Below, piece by piece: positions 17,777-27,409 of a DNA stretch of 64,000 nucleotides. The DNA is from Bacteroidota bacterium (GTDB taxonomy: Bacteria; Bacteroidota; Bacteroidia; Flavobacteriales; Flavobacteriaceae): positions 43,476 through 107,475 of the forward strand of contig JAEWHE010000033.1 of NCBI GenBank assembly GCA_023387965.1. Direction: 5' to 3'. Under the pieces are notes generated by a model, which was not told the origin of the DNA, did no database searches, and saw only the letters and a list, made by a program, of their open reading frames with translations. The position numbers were made by a program, and so were the translations under genes. How positions within the stretch are numbered: the stretch's first letter is position 1; the number at the start of each line of letters is the position of its first letter.

Positions 17777-18595
17777 ATGAAAAGAAGGTATTTATTAATC
17801 CCGCTTGCACTTTTTGGAATAATTTATTCTTGTGCAACCAATCCGTTTACCGGAAAAAGCACTTTGGCATTAGTTCCGGATTCGCAAATTTTGCCTTCGG
17901 CATTTGCACAATACAACGAATTTTTGAAACAAAACAAAGTAGTAACCGGAACCGCTGATGCTAATCGTGTAACTACCGTTGGAACAAAAATTAAAAACGC
18001 AGCAGAAAAATATTTAGCAGCAACCGGAAATCAGGGTTATCTTAAGGACTACCAATGGGAATATAGATTGGTAGAAAGCAAAGAGGTAAATGCTTGGTGT
18101 ATGCCAGGCGGAAAAATTGTTTTCTATACAGGAATTCTTCCCATCACTAAAGACGAAACCGGAATGGCTGTTGTAATGGGCCACGAAGTAGCTCATGCCT
18201 TACTCAATCACGGTCAGCAACGTATGAGTGCCGATGTTTTAACACAACTTGGAGCTGTTGGTGTTGGAGCGGCAACTGGCGGAAAAAGTCAATCAACGCA
18301 AGACTTGGCGATGCAAGCTTACGGAGTTGGAGCACAATATGGAGCCTTATTACCATTTAGCCGAAAACATGAAAGTGAAGCCGATAAAGTTGGTTTGACA
18401 TTAATGGCGATTGCAGGTTATAATCCTGATGCTTCTATTGCTTTTTGGGAAAGAATGGCAGCAAATTCCGGAGGTGGAGCTCCACCAGAATTTTTGAGTA
18501 CGCATCCGTCTAATCAAACCAGAATTGCTAATTTAAAAGCTTTGATTCCGGAAGCAAAAGCAGAAGCCGCAAAATATGGCGTGAAATTTAAATAG
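17777..18595 (+). CDS. M48 family metallopeptidase, lipoprotein
   Basis: 272 residues with a lipoprotein signal ending at Cys19 (IIYSCATNPFTGK). The zinc motif is HEVAH at residues 136-140, preceded by VVMGH and followed by the third ligand in a later HESEAD. This is the periplasmic, LoiP/BepA-like class of M48 protease that acts in envelope protein quality control. A C-terminal STHPSNQTRI motif is characteristic of this subgroup. It follows the GH31 gene by 34 bp and may share its transcript. Confidence 0.92.
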   Translation: MKRRYLLIPLALFGIIYSCATNPFTGKSTLALVPDSQILPSAFAQYNEFLKQNKVVTGTADANRVTTVGTKIKNAAEKYLAATGNQGYLKDYQWEYRLVESKEVNAWCMPGGKIVFYTGILPITKDETGMAVVMGHEVAHALLNHGQQRMSADVLTQLGAVGVGAATGGKSQSTQDLAMQAYGVGAQYGALLPFSRKHESEADKVGLTLMAIAGYNPDASIAFWERMAANSGGGAPPEFLSTHPSNQTRIANLKALIPEAKAEAAKYGVKFK

Positions 18596-18632
18596 AACTT
18601 CACTTTCCATTAAATAAAAAATAATATCTTCG

Positions 18633-18660
18633 AACCACGCTAAAAATGGCGTGGTTTTTT
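18633..18660 (+). terminator. Intrinsic terminator after the M48 gene
   Basis: AACCACGC, 8-nt loop, GCGTGGTT then a T-run. It overlaps the region upstream of the MFS gene start, which argues for the ATG at 18675 as that gene's start. Confidence 0.85.
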
Positions 18661-18674
18661 ATTTTTCAAAATTT

Positions 18675-19961
18675 ATGCAAACACCGTTACAAAAAGGCGA
18701 TAAAAAGTTGATGAACGCCTGGGCATTTTACGATTGGGCAAATTCTACTTACAGTTTGGTTATTTCATCGGCAATTTTTCCGTTGTATTTCGGCTATTTA
18801 TTTGCCAAAGAAGATACTATTGTTTTTTTGGGGTACGATTTTAAAGCCACGGCATTAATCAGTTTTGTGACCGCTTTTGCGTTTTTGGTGGTGGCAATTA
18901 TGTCTCCAATACTTTCCGGAATTGCTGATTTTGTTGGAAATAAAAAACGCTTCATGCAATTTTTTTGCTATTTGGGAGCATTTTCTTGTATTGGAATGTA
19001 TTGGTTTACCAAAGAAAATATTTACTTCGGAATTTTATGTTTTTTCTTCGGATTGATAGGTTTCTGGGGAAGTTTGGTTTTTTACAATTCGTATTTACCG
19101 GATATTGCTCATAACGAACAGCAAGATGCTTTAAGTGCAAAAGGTTATTCCTTGGGATATATTGGAAGTGTGATTTTGCTCGTGATTTGCTTAATTATTA
19201 TTTTAAGTCAAAAAGGCGAAGCTGCACTTCACATGATGCGAATTTCCTTTGCGGCAACGGGAATTTGGTGGATTTTGTTCAGTCAATATTCTTTTTATTA
19301 TTTGCCGAAAGGCAATCATTCTCAGGTAAAAATCCACAAAGATTTATTTTTTCGCGGATTCAAAGAATTGAAAAAAGTGAAAGACCAATTAGTTCAAAAT
19401 CCGTATTTGGCAAAATATCTTTCGGCATTTTTTGTGTACAGCATGGCGGTTCAAACGGTTATGTTGGTGGCAACTTATTTTGGGGAACAAGAAATTAATT
19501 GGGCAACCGATTCTGAAAAGACCAGCGGATTGATTATCAGTATTTTATTGATTCAACTAATTGCTATTTTAGGAGCATTTTTAACCTCGAGAGCTTCGGG
19601 AAAATTTGGAAATATCAAAACCTTGATTGTCATTAATTTTATTTGGGCAATTATTTGCATTTGGGCATTTTTTGTAAAAGAACCAATTGAATTTTACATT
19701 ACAGCCGGATTTGTAGGTTTGGTAATGGGCGGAATTCAGTCGCTTTCTCGTTCTACGTATTCTAAATATTTGCCAGAAACAAAAGACACCGCTTCATTTT
19801 TTAGTTTTTATGATGTTTCCGAAAAAATAGGAATCGTCATCGGAATGTGTTTATATGGATTAATTGACCAAATCACCGGATCGATGCGAAATTCCATTGT
19901 ATTTCTCACATTATTTTTTATTGTTGGAATCGTTTTGCTTTTTAGAATCCCAAAAAAGTAG
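18675..19961 (+). CDS. MFS transporter, UMF1/Atg22-like
   Basis: 428 residues from the ATG at 18675; an upstream in-frame start lies inside the terminator and is rejected. Twelve membrane segments are expected. The N-terminus AWAFYDWANSTYSLVISS is the hallmark of the UMF1 family (related to fungal Atg22 vacuolar amino-acid exporters). Later RSTYSKYLPE and GLVMGGIQSLSRS are family motifs. Substrate unknown in bacteria. Confidence 0.87.
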   Translation: MQTPLQKGDKKLMNAWAFYDWANSTYSLVISSAIFPLYFGYLFAKEDTIVFLGYDFKATALISFVTAFAFLVVAIMSPILSGIADFVGNKKRFMQFFCYLGAFSCIGMYWFTKENIYFGILCFFFGLIGFWGSLVFYNSYLPDIAHNEQQDALSAKGYSLGYIGSVILLVICLIIILSQKGEAALHMMRISFAATGIWWILFSQYSFYYLPKGNHSQVKIHKDLFFRGFKELKKVKDQLVQNPYLAKYLSAFFVYSMAVQTVMLVATYFGEQEINWATDSEKTSGLIISILLIQLIAILGAFLTSRASGKFGNIKTLIVINFIWAIICIWAFFVKEPIEFYITAGFVGLVMGGIQSLSRSTYSKYLPETKDTASFFSFYDVSEKIGIVIGMCLYGLIDQITGSMRNSIVFLTLFFIVGIVLLFRIPKK

Positions 19962-20018
19962 GAATGTTGGCAAAAAATTATATTTTTGAAAAAAAATCGA
20001 AAACCTATACTCAACATA

Positions 20019-21173
20019 ATGAAAAATTTTAGATTTCTTACCCTACTATTTGCGATGCTTTCGCTTTTTGCAGTTTCTTGTGACAACGAACCAATTGATC
20101 CTAGTTTAAACAACGGCGAAAATCCTGAGGTTCCAGGAAATGAGCTGGGTACTTTTAGCGTGGATTTTAATGGACAAACTTATTCGACTACAACAACTGT
20201 TGCTGTAATTTCTGAAGATGGAATTGAACTTGCTGCTACAAGAAGTAACGGCGAGAGTTTCGGGTTTCTTATTGATGGTAACACAGTTGGAACCTATTCC
20301 GCCGAAAGTATTTTCCTTGCTTACCAACGTTCATCAACTGAAGAATTCGGCTTTTCCAACATTCATTCGGATTTAGAAGATAGTAATGGAACAGTTACGA
20401 TAACTTCTATAAACACTCAAAACAATACAATTTCCGGAACGTTTTCTTTCACGGGTTATTGGACTGATTTACTTGACGAAGATTCACCGGAGCCGATAAT
20501 TTTCACAAACGGAACTTTTACAAATATTCCATTTACCGGAAACGTTCCAGGTGGCGGAAGCGGCGGCAACAATGGTTCTGCTGGAGATTATTGGCCAACC
20601 GCAATTGGGAATCAATGGACATTTTCAATGAATGGTACTATACAGGATCCAATGGAAATGGTTTCTACTAGCACATTTAACGGTCAAACTTATTATAAAT
20701 TTTCCACTTTATTTGGCGGTCCAACTGGTGGATTTAATTCAGCAGATGTTTGGATTAATAATAATAACGGTGTTTATACTATGAAAATGGGGGAAATCGA
20801 TTTAAGCGGTGGAGGCATGAGCGGAAGCCAATCTGGATACGAAATGATTATGTTAAAAGATAATTTAGCCGTTAATCAAACTTGGACCGGACAATATTCT
20901 CAAACTACTACTTATACTGGTATGCCAGGAATTGTTCAAACTACTAATTACACTGGAAAAATTCTTGCGAGAGATGCAAGTGAAAGCATAAATGGTGTTG
21001 CTTATTCAAATATTATTAAAGCCCAAATACGACAAGAAACTTCGATTATGGGAGCTGTAACAGTGACGACTTCGGAATATTGGTTTGCAAAAGATATCGG
21101 ACCGGTTAAAACAATTTCCACAATTGGAACTACTTCTTTCGAAAATATCTTAGTTGATTACGAAGTGAATTAA
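20019..21173 (+). CDS. Lipoprotein with an N-terminal DUF6252-like domain
   Basis: 384 residues from the ATG at 20019, where the signal peptide starts (lipobox AVSC). Residues ~40-170 resemble DUF6252 (GTFSVDFNGQTYS ... GTFSFTGYW), a Bacteroidota beta-sandwich domain of unknown function. A Gly/Asn/Ser linker (~175-195) leads to a second domain starting DYWPTAIGNQWTFSMNG, with repeated short strands and no visible catalytic residues. A -7-like TATTTTTG lies at 19981-19988, but no matching -33 is visible. Probably surface- or periplasm-facing. Confidence 0.75.
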   Translation: MKNFRFLTLLFAMLSLFAVSCDNEPIDPSLNNGENPEVPGNELGTFSVDFNGQTYSTTTTVAVISEDGIELAATRSNGESFGFLIDGNTVGTYSAESIFLAYQRSSTEEFGFSNIHSDLEDSNGTVTITSINTQNNTISGTFSFTGYWTDLLDEDSPEPIIFTNGTFTNIPFTGNVPGGGSGGNNGSAGDYWPTAIGNQWTFSMNGTIQDPMEMVSTSTFNGQTYYKFSTLFGGPTGGFNSADVWINNNNGVYTMKMGEIDLSGGGMSGSQSGYEMIMLKDNLAVNQTWTGQYSQTTTYTGMPGIVQTTNYTGKILARDASESINGVAYSNIIKAQIRQETSIMGAVTVTTSEYWFAKDIGPVKTISTIGTTSFENILVDYEVN

Positions 21174-21194
21174 CATTCATAAAATACAATTCAG

Positions 21195-21225
21195 AATCCC
21201 GAACCAAAAAAGTTCGGGATTTTTT
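21195..21225 (+). terminator. Intrinsic terminator
   Basis: AATCCCGAAC, 7-nt loop, GTTCGGGATT, then a T-run; closes the lipoprotein gene. Confidence 0.88.
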
Positions 21226-21351
21226 ATGGCACAATGATTGACTTGTTACATTAGAAAATTGATACGAAAATTTTATTTTAAATTGATTTTCAGATATTTG
21301 TAAATTCTTTCCCGCCAATTTAGGCCTAAGAATTTTTTGTTTAATGACAAA

Positions 21352-23823
21352 ATGACCCAAAAAAATACTATGCCAAATCAAAAAATAATTACCCTTGACA
21401 ATATGTCACTCCAAGATTTCGACGCCGAATCAGAATTAATTCCACTTCTTACACCCGAAGATGAAGAAGAAATGCGCAACGAACAATTGCCGGAAGAACT
21501 AGCCATTTTGCCTTTGCGAAATATGGTTTTATTTCCGGGAGTTGTGATTCCCATTACTGCAGGTCGCGATAAGTCGATCAAATTAATCAATGATGCAAAT
21601 GCTTTGGGCAAAACCATCGGGGTTACTTCACAAATTAATGAAGACGATGAAGATCCAAATCCTTCGCAGATTAATTCGGTTGGAACGGTTGCCAGAATTC
21701 TTCGTGTTTTGAAAATGCCCGATGGCAATGTGACTGTTATTTTGCAAGGAAAAAAACGTTTTGAAATTGATAAAGTAAATTCCGAAGTTCCTTACATCAA
21801 AGCAACTATCAAAGAAGTTCCGGAGAATTTACCTGAAACAACTGATGCCGAATTTTCGACTATCATTGAATCGATAAAGGAAATGGCGATTGAAATTATC
21901 AAGGAAAGCCCAAATATTCCAACCGAAGCTACCTTTGCCATAAAAAACATCGAAAGTAAATCTTTTCTTATCAATTTTGTTTCTTCTAACATGAATCTTT
22001 TAGTTAAAGAAAAACAAGAATTGTTGATGATTAATGATTTAAAAGACAGAGCTTTAGAAACTCTTCGTTTTATGAATTTGGAGTTGCAAAAACTCGAATT
22101 GAAAAACGATATTCAATCTAAAGTCCGTTTTGATTTAGATCAACAGCAACGTGAGTATTTTTTGCATCAGCAAATGAAAACCATTCAGGAAGAATTGGGT
22201 GGCGTTTCGCAAGAGCAGGAAATTGACGAGATGAAACAAAAAGGGTTGAAGAAAAAATGGAACCTGAAAGTCAAAGAACATTTTGAAAAAGAGCTTTCGA
22301 AAATGCAACGCATGAATCCGCAATCACCGGATTTTGGGATTCAACGCAGTTACCTCGAATTATTTTTAGAATTGCCTTGGAATGAATTTTCCAAAGATAA
22401 TTTTGACTTAAAACGTGCCGAAAAAATCCTCGACCGCGATCATTTTGGTTTAGAAGAAGTTAAAAAACGCATGATTGAACATTTGGCGGTTTTAAAACTT
22501 CGCAATGACATGAAATCGCCTATTTTGTGTCTGTATGGACCTCCAGGAGTGGGAAAAACTTCTATCGGGAAATCAGTTGCCGAAGCTTTAGGGAGAGAAT
22601 ATGTGAGAATTTCTTTGGCAGGTTTGCGTGACGAAGCGGAAATTCGTGGTCATAGAAAAACCTATATTGGTGCTTTGCCCGGAAGAATTATTCAGAGTTT
22701 GAAAAAAGCAAAAACTTCTAATCCGGTGTTTGTTTTAGACGAAATCGATAAATTGTCGAGTAGCCACAGTGGCGATCCTTCATCTGCGTTTTTGGAGGTT
22801 TTGGATCCGGAACAAAATTCGGAATTTTACGATAATTATCTAGAAATGGGCTTCGATTTATCAAAAGTGATGTTCATTGCCACATCTAATAATATGGCAA
22901 CTATTCAACCGGCTTTGCGCGACAGAATGGAAATCATCAACATGACTGGTTACACGATTGAAGAAAAAGTGGAAATCGCCAAGCAACATCTTTTGCCAAA
23001 ACAAATCAAAGAACACGGTTTGAAAGCTAAAGATATTGCTATCGGAAAAAAACAGTTGGAAAAAATTGCCGTAGGTTATACGAGAGAATCTGGCGTTCGT
23101 GGTTTGGAAAAACAAATTGCTAAAATGGTTCGTTTCGCTGCGAAATCTATTGCAATGGAAGAGGAATACAATGTGAAAATCACGGATGAAGACATTTTAA
23201 AAGTGCTTGGAGCGCCAAAAATGGAACGTGATAAATACGAAAATAATGATACGGCTGGAGTTGTAACAGGTTTAGCTTGGACAAGCGTTGGCGGTGATAT
23301 TTTATTTATCGAATCGATTTTATCCAAAGGAAAAGGAAGCCTTACCATGACTGGAAATTTAGGAACGGTAATGAAAGAATCGGCAACAATTGCTTTAGAA
23401 TATATTAAATCGAATGCAGAAAGATTGGGTATCAAACAAGAAATTTTGTCAGGATATAACGTACACATCCACGTTCCGGAAGGTGCCACGCCAAAAGATG
23501 GACCAAGTGCCGGAATTGCGATGTTAACTTCGTTAGTTTCGAGTTTTACACAAAAAAGAATTAAGAAAAGCATTGCCATGACCGGAGAAATTACGCTTCG
23601 TGGAAGGGTTTTGCCAGTTGGCGGAATTAAAGAAAAAATATTGGCGGCAAAACGTGCCAACATCAAAGAAATTATTTTGTGTCAAGAAAACAAGCGCGAC
23701 ATCGATGAAATAAAACCTGAGTATTTACAAGGCTTAACGTTTCATTACGTAAAAGAAATGAGTGAAGTTTTAGCAGTAGCGATAACCGATCAAAACGCCA
23801 AAAATGCTAAAATTCTTCCTTAA
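21352..23823 (+). CDS. lon: ATP-dependent protease Lon
   Basis: 823 residues from the ATG at 21352 (an in-frame TTG at 21337 and ATG at 21370 are alternatives). N-terminal LON substrate-binding domain ~45-245, coiled region, AAA+ module with Walker A GPPGVGKT and Walker B VFVLDEIDK, then the C-terminal protease with catalytic Ser719 in PKDGPSAG and Lys762 in GGIKEK. Degrades misfolded and regulatory proteins in the cytoplasm. No HspR or heat-shock operator is visible upstream; the ~125 bp before it include a TTAGGCCTAA palindrome. Confidence 0.95.
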   Translation: MTQKNTMPNQKIITLDNMSLQDFDAESELIPLLTPEDEEEMRNEQLPEELAILPLRNMVLFPGVVIPITAGRDKSIKLINDANALGKTIGVTSQINEDDEDPNPSQINSVGTVARILRVLKMPDGNVTVILQGKKRFEIDKVNSEVPYIKATIKEVPENLPETTDAEFSTIIESIKEMAIEIIKESPNIPTEATFAIKNIESKSFLINFVSSNMNLLVKEKQELLMINDLKDRALETLRFMNLELQKLELKNDIQSKVRFDLDQQQREYFLHQQMKTIQEELGGVSQEQEIDEMKQKGLKKKWNLKVKEHFEKELSKMQRMNPQSPDFGIQRSYLELFLELPWNEFSKDNFDLKRAEKILDRDHFGLEEVKKRMIEHLAVLKLRNDMKSPILCLYGPPGVGKTSIGKSVAEALGREYVRISLAGLRDEAEIRGHRKTYIGALPGRIIQSLKKAKTSNPVFVLDEIDKLSSSHSGDPSSAFLEVLDPEQNSEFYDNYLEMGFDLSKVMFIATSNNMATIQPALRDRMEIINMTGYTIEEKVEIAKQHLLPKQIKEHGLKAKDIAIGKKQLEKIAVGYTRESGVRGLEKQIAKMVRFAAKSIAMEEEYNVKITDEDILKVLGAPKMERDKYENNDTAGVVTGLAWTSVGGDILFIESILSKGKGSLTMTGNLGTVMKESATIALEYIKSNAERLGIKQEILSGYNVHIHVPEGATPKDGPSAGIAMLTSLVSSFTQKRIKKSIAMTGEITLRGRVLPVGGIKEKILAAKRANIKEIILCQENKRDIDEIKPEYLQGLTFHYVKEMSEVLAVAITDQNAKNAKILP

Positions 23824-23844
23824 AAATAATTTTTAATTTTCATC

Positions 23845-23885
23845 AAAAAGGCAAAAGTAGGCGCAATGCAAACTTTTGCCTTTTT
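23845..23885 (+). terminator. Intrinsic terminator of lon
   Basis: A 14-bp stem: AAAAAGGCAAAAGT (23845-23858) pairs with ACTTTTGCCTTTTT (23872-23885). Confidence 0.9.
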
Positions 23886-23960
23886 CTAATTTATCTATTC
23901 CCATAAAAATAATATCTTCGCAATTGCGTTATTCAATTTAGAAATAAGCAAAAACCCTCC

Positions 23961-24980
23961 ATGTTCAAAAAACTGATTTTCGTTTTTCTCGTATTTTTTT
24001 GTTCCGAAGCTTTCAGTCAAATTGGCGGTAGGTATGTTTACCAATTTCTAAATTTGGTTACGTCTCCACGTCAAGCGGCTCTTGGAGGGAAAACCGTTAC
24101 CATTCACGATTACGATGTAAACCAAGGTTCGTTTAATCCAGCTACGATTAACCCGGAAATGGACAACCATCTTTCGGCAAATTATGGAAATTATTATGGA
24201 GAAATTTCCTACGGAACTGCAGCTTATGCCTACACTTGGGACCGTCACGTGCAAACTTTTCATGGAGCGGTAAATTACATCAACTACGGAAGTTTTGAAG
24301 GTTATGACGAGAATGGTCAACGAACGGGAGATTTCACGGGAAGTGACATTTCTGTGTCATTTGGTTATGCTTACAATATTCCTTGGACCGATATTTATGT
24401 TGGCGCTAACGCAAAATTAATATCTTCAACCTTAGAGAGTTACAGTTCTTTTGGAGCTGCTGTAGATATTGGTGCTTTGTATGTTGATGACCGAAATGAC
24501 ATCAATATTGGTTTGGCAATTAGAAATGTTGGTTACCAAATCAAACCTTATCAAGATACCAACGAAAAATTACCGCTTGAAATCATCGCAGGAATTTCTC
24601 AAGAATTAGAAAATGTTCCAATCAGATGGCATTTGACTTTAGAAAATTTACAACAATGGAACATTGCTTTTTCTAATCCAAATAGGGCAGAAGGTTCGCT
24701 TGATGGCGGAAGTTCCGAGGAAAAAGTAAGTTTTTTCAATAACGCCTTACGCCACGTGATTGTTGGCGCCGAATTATTTCCTGATAAAAGTTTTTCGCTT
24801 CGTTTAGGATATAATTTCCGTCGAGCGGAAGAATTACGAATTGTCGATCAAAGAAATTTTTCCGGAATTTCAGCAGGTTTCGGCATCAGATTTAACAAAG
24901 TGCGTTTCGATTATTCCTATTCACGCTACACGGCTGCAGCTAACACGAGTCTTTTTGGACTGATGATTAATCTTCAATAA
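23961..24980 (+). CDS. porQ: Type IX secretion system protein PorQ
   Basis: 339 residues with a signal peptide ending at SEAFSQ. The mature part is an outer-membrane beta-barrel of the PorV/PorQ (FadL-like) kind: GGRYVYQFLNLVTSPRQAALGGK opens the protein, and repeated amphipathic strands end in RFDYSYSRY. PorQ was found as a component needed for type IX secretion and gliding-related surface proteins in Bacteroidota. Its position directly before cmk is a conserved neighbourhood. The secreted nuclease at 49803 is one likely client of the system. Confidence 0.88.
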   Translation: MFKKLIFVFLVFFCSEAFSQIGGRYVYQFLNLVTSPRQAALGGKTVTIHDYDVNQGSFNPATINPEMDNHLSANYGNYYGEISYGTAAYAYTWDRHVQTFHGAVNYINYGSFEGYDENGQRTGDFTGSDISVSFGYAYNIPWTDIYVGANAKLISSTLESYSSFGAAVDIGALYVDDRNDINIGLAIRNVGYQIKPYQDTNEKLPLEIIAGISQELENVPIRWHLTLENLQQWNIAFSNPNRAEGSLDGGSSEEKVSFFNNALRHVIVGAELFPDKSFSLRLGYNFRRAEELRIVDQRNFSGISAGFGIRFNKVRFDYSYSRYTAAANTSLFGLMINLQ

Positions 24981-24988
24981 AAAATATT

Positions 24989-25684
24989 TTGGATAAAAAA
25001 ATTACAATTGCCATCGACGGTTTTTCTTCTACCGGAAAAAGTACGCTTGCCAAACAATTAGCCAAACATTTGGGATACGTGTATGTGGATACAGGTGCGA
25101 TGTATCGTGCGGTTACGCTTTACGCAATGCAAGAAAGTTTTATAAATTCGGATCATTTTGAAAAAGAAGAATTAATTAAAAATCTTCATAAAATTACATT
25201 GCAGTTTTTGTTCAATCCCGATTTAGGTTTTGCCGAAATGTATCTCAACGAAAAAAATGTGGAGGACGAAATCCGAACGCTTGCCGTTTCCAATTTTGTA
25301 AGCAAAGTAGCTGAAGTTTCTGAAGTTCGGGTAAAATTAGTCGAACAACAGCAACACATGGGCGAAAACAAAGGCGTCGTAATGGACGGTCGCGATATTG
25401 GAACCGTGGTTTTTCCCAATGCTGAATTAAAACTTTTTATGACGGCAAGTCCGGAAACGCGGGCTAAAAGACGTTTTGACGAATTAACTCAAAAAGGGCA
25501 AAACGTATCGTACGATGAAGTCCTGAAAAACGTACAAGAACGCGATTTTATTGACACGAATAGAGAAGATTCGCCGTTAGTTAAAGCCGAAGACGCTCTT
25601 GAAATTGACAATTCTACACTTTCTATAACGGAACAATTTGACAAAGTTTTGGCATTGGTTGATCAAGTGACTAAAACGATGTAA
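24989..25684 (+). CDS. cmk: Cytidylate kinase, with TTG start
   Basis: 231 residues; phosphorylates CMP and dCMP. P-loop DGFSSTGKSTLAKQLA near residue 8-23, then VDTGAMYRAVT and GRDIGTVVFP with the NMP-binding region. The only start that keeps the P-loop intact is TTG at 24989, 8 bp after the porQ stop; the first ATG comes too late. Use of a TTG start and tight spacing suggest translational coupling to porQ. Confidence 0.92.
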   Translation: MDKKITIAIDGFSSTGKSTLAKQLAKHLGYVYVDTGAMYRAVTLYAMQESFINSDHFEKEELIKNLHKITLQFLFNPDLGFAEMYLNEKNVEDEIRTLAVSNFVSKVAEVSEVRVKLVEQQQHMGENKGVVMDGRDIGTVVFPNAELKLFMTASPETRAKRRFDELTQKGQNVSYDEVLKNVQERDFIDTNREDSPLVKAEDALEIDNSTLSITEQFDKVLALVDQVTKTM

Positions 25685-25748
25685 TTTTTTGGTAATCTCA
25701 ATTAAAATAGTAGATTTACGCCCGCTAAAAACAAATACCATCTAAAAT

Positions 25749-27005
25749 ATGAGTATCAAGAATAGATTAATCACCATGAACTTCTTTCAGTTTTTTGTTT
25801 GGGGAGCATGGTTGATTACGATTGCCAACTTTTGGTTCGGAACAAAAAAATGGGAAGGAACACAATTTGGTTTAGTCTTCGGAACCATGGGAATCGCATC
25901 GCTTTTTATGCCAACCATCACCGGAATTTTGGCAGATAGATGGATCAACGCCGAAAAATTATACGGAATTCTTCATATTCTTTACGCTGGAGTTTTGTTT
26001 TACTTACCGCAGGTTACTTCTCCTGACGATTTTATTTATGTGATGCTTTTGGCAATGTGTTGCTACATGCCAACCATTGCATTGTCGAATTCCATTTCAT
26101 ATACGGCTTTAAAAAATAGTCCTGATAGTGATGTGGTGAAAGATTTTCCGCCAATCCGCGTTTGGGGAACAATTGGATTTATTGCCGCGATGTGGCTTAC
26201 CAATTTAACAGGAAACAAAGCAACTGAATACCAATTTTACATCGCAGGAATTGCCGCAATTTTCTTGGGAATATATGCTTTTACCTTACCAAAATGTCCG
26301 CCGTTACATACAAAAACTCAAAATTCCAGCGGAATTGAGGCTTTAGGTTTAGAGGCTTTTAAATTATTTGGAAGTTATAAAATGGCGTTGTTCTTTATTT
26401 TTTCGATGTTTTTGGGTGGCGCTTTACAGTTGACAAATGCTTATGGTGACGTTTTTTTAGATGAATTTAAAAACATTCCTCAATATGCGGATTCTTTTGT
26501 GGTGAAATATTCTACTATTATTATGTCGATTTCACAGGTTTCTGAAACTCTGTTTATCTTGGCAATTCCTTTTTTCTTGAAAAGATTTGGTATCAAACAA
26601 GTGATGTTGATTTCGATGTTGGCTTGGGTATTGCGTTTTGCGCTTTTTGCTTACGGAAATCCGACAGATGGTTTGTGGATGATTATCTTAAGTTGTGTGG
26701 TTTACGGAATGGCGTTTGACTTTTTCAATATTTCCGGATCGCTTTTCGTTGAAACCTCTACTGATGCTAAAATTCGTTCTTCGGCACAAGGATTGTTTAT
26801 GATGATGACCAACGGTTTTGGAGCTGTTTTAGGAAGTTTTACTTCGGGTTGGGCAATTGAAAAATATTTTACGCATAACGGAGAACGCGACTGGCACAAC
26901 ATCTGGTTGACTTTTGCTGGTTATGCCTTGATTATTGCGATTGCTTTTGCAATTTTGTTCAAGCATAAACACGACCCTAAAGTTGTGGACAACGCGATTC
27001 ATTAA
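25749..27005 (+). CDS. Nucleoside:H+ symporter family (NupG/XapB-like) MFS transporter
   Basis: 418 residues, twelve predicted membrane segments. The N-terminal MNFFQFFVWGAWLITI and middle KDFPPIRVWGTIGFIAAMW are characteristic of the bacterial nucleoside:proton symporter family. It likely imports nucleosides, which fits its position after cmk in pyrimidine salvage, but the substrate is inferred. It is followed by a terminator at 27028. Confidence 0.87.
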   Translation: MSIKNRLITMNFFQFFVWGAWLITIANFWFGTKKWEGTQFGLVFGTMGIASLFMPTITGILADRWINAEKLYGILHILYAGVLFYLPQVTSPDDFIYVMLLAMCCYMPTIALSNSISYTALKNSPDSDVVKDFPPIRVWGTIGFIAAMWLTNLTGNKATEYQFYIAGIAAIFLGIYAFTLPKCPPLHTKTQNSSGIEALGLEAFKLFGSYKMALFFIFSMFLGGALQLTNAYGDVFLDEFKNIPQYADSFVVKYSTIIMSISQVSETLFILAIPFFLKRFGIKQVMLISMLAWVLRFALFAYGNPTDGLWMIILSCVVYGMAFDFFNISGSLFVETSTDAKIRSSAQGLFMMMTNGFGAVLGSFTSGWAIEKYFTHNGERDWHNIWLTFAGYALIIAIAFAILFKHKHDPKVVDNAIH

Positions 27006-27027
27006 TTTTTATTTCAAAAATATTTTT

Positions 27028-27064
27028 AAGACTTAACGGGTTCAAACCTGTTGGGTCTTTTTTT
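27028..27064 (+). terminator. Intrinsic terminator of the nucleoside transporter gene
   Basis: AAGACTTAACGGGTT, short loop, ACCTGTTGGGTCTT with G-T pairs, then seven T. Confidence 0.75.
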
Positions 27065-27139
27065 GTATTGCCACGAATGTACGAATTTTTGTTGGAATTT
27101 CTTTTTCCACAGATTACATGATTTCCACTGATTTTTTTC

Positions 27140-27219
27140 TTGGAATTTGAACTTTAAAAAATTGGAATTTCTTTTTCGCTTGGAATTTGGGATTTAAAAA
27201 ATTGGAATTTCACCCGGTG
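27140..27219. repeat. 40-bp direct repeat, two units (TTGGAATTT family)
   Basis: Two units start at 27140 and 27180; the first 32 bp of each agree except at three positions. Each unit has TTGGAATTTG then ATTGGAATTTC, so the TTGGAATTT core occurs four times at about 20-bp steps. Confidence 0.8.
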
Positions 27220-27250
27220 TCGTTTAGTTGAATTTCGCTTGAGAAAACAT

Positions 27251-27281
27251 TTTGTAAAACGAATTTTATTTATTACTTTTG
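27251..27281 (+). promoter_or_regulatory. rpsA promoter (Bacteroidota primary-sigma type)
   Basis: TTTG at 27251-27254, a 19-bp spacer and TACTTTTG at 27274-27281: an exact TTTG-N19-TAnnTTTG. It implies a ~120-nt leader before the rpsA ATG at 27410. Confidence 0.8.
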
Positions 27282-27409
27282 CAAACCTTTTGGCGGAGAA
27301 GCGTTTCCATTAGGTTTCAACTATTTATGTAAAACACTTCTGTTCTTTTTTTATTCGCACGGATGAAACGCAGGAAAAAGACGGAATACAAATTTTTTAT
27401 CAGAACATT

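Larger units (their letters stand above)
27006..27409. other. 404-bp intergenic region before rpsA: terminator, repeats, promoter and leader
   Basis: From left to right it holds a terminator (27028-27064), a degenerate CCACGAATGTACGAATTT repeat near 27070, a 40-bp direct repeat (27140-27219), then the rpsA promoter (27251-27281) and a ~120-nt leader. No credible coding sequence is seen. Confidence 0.7.
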
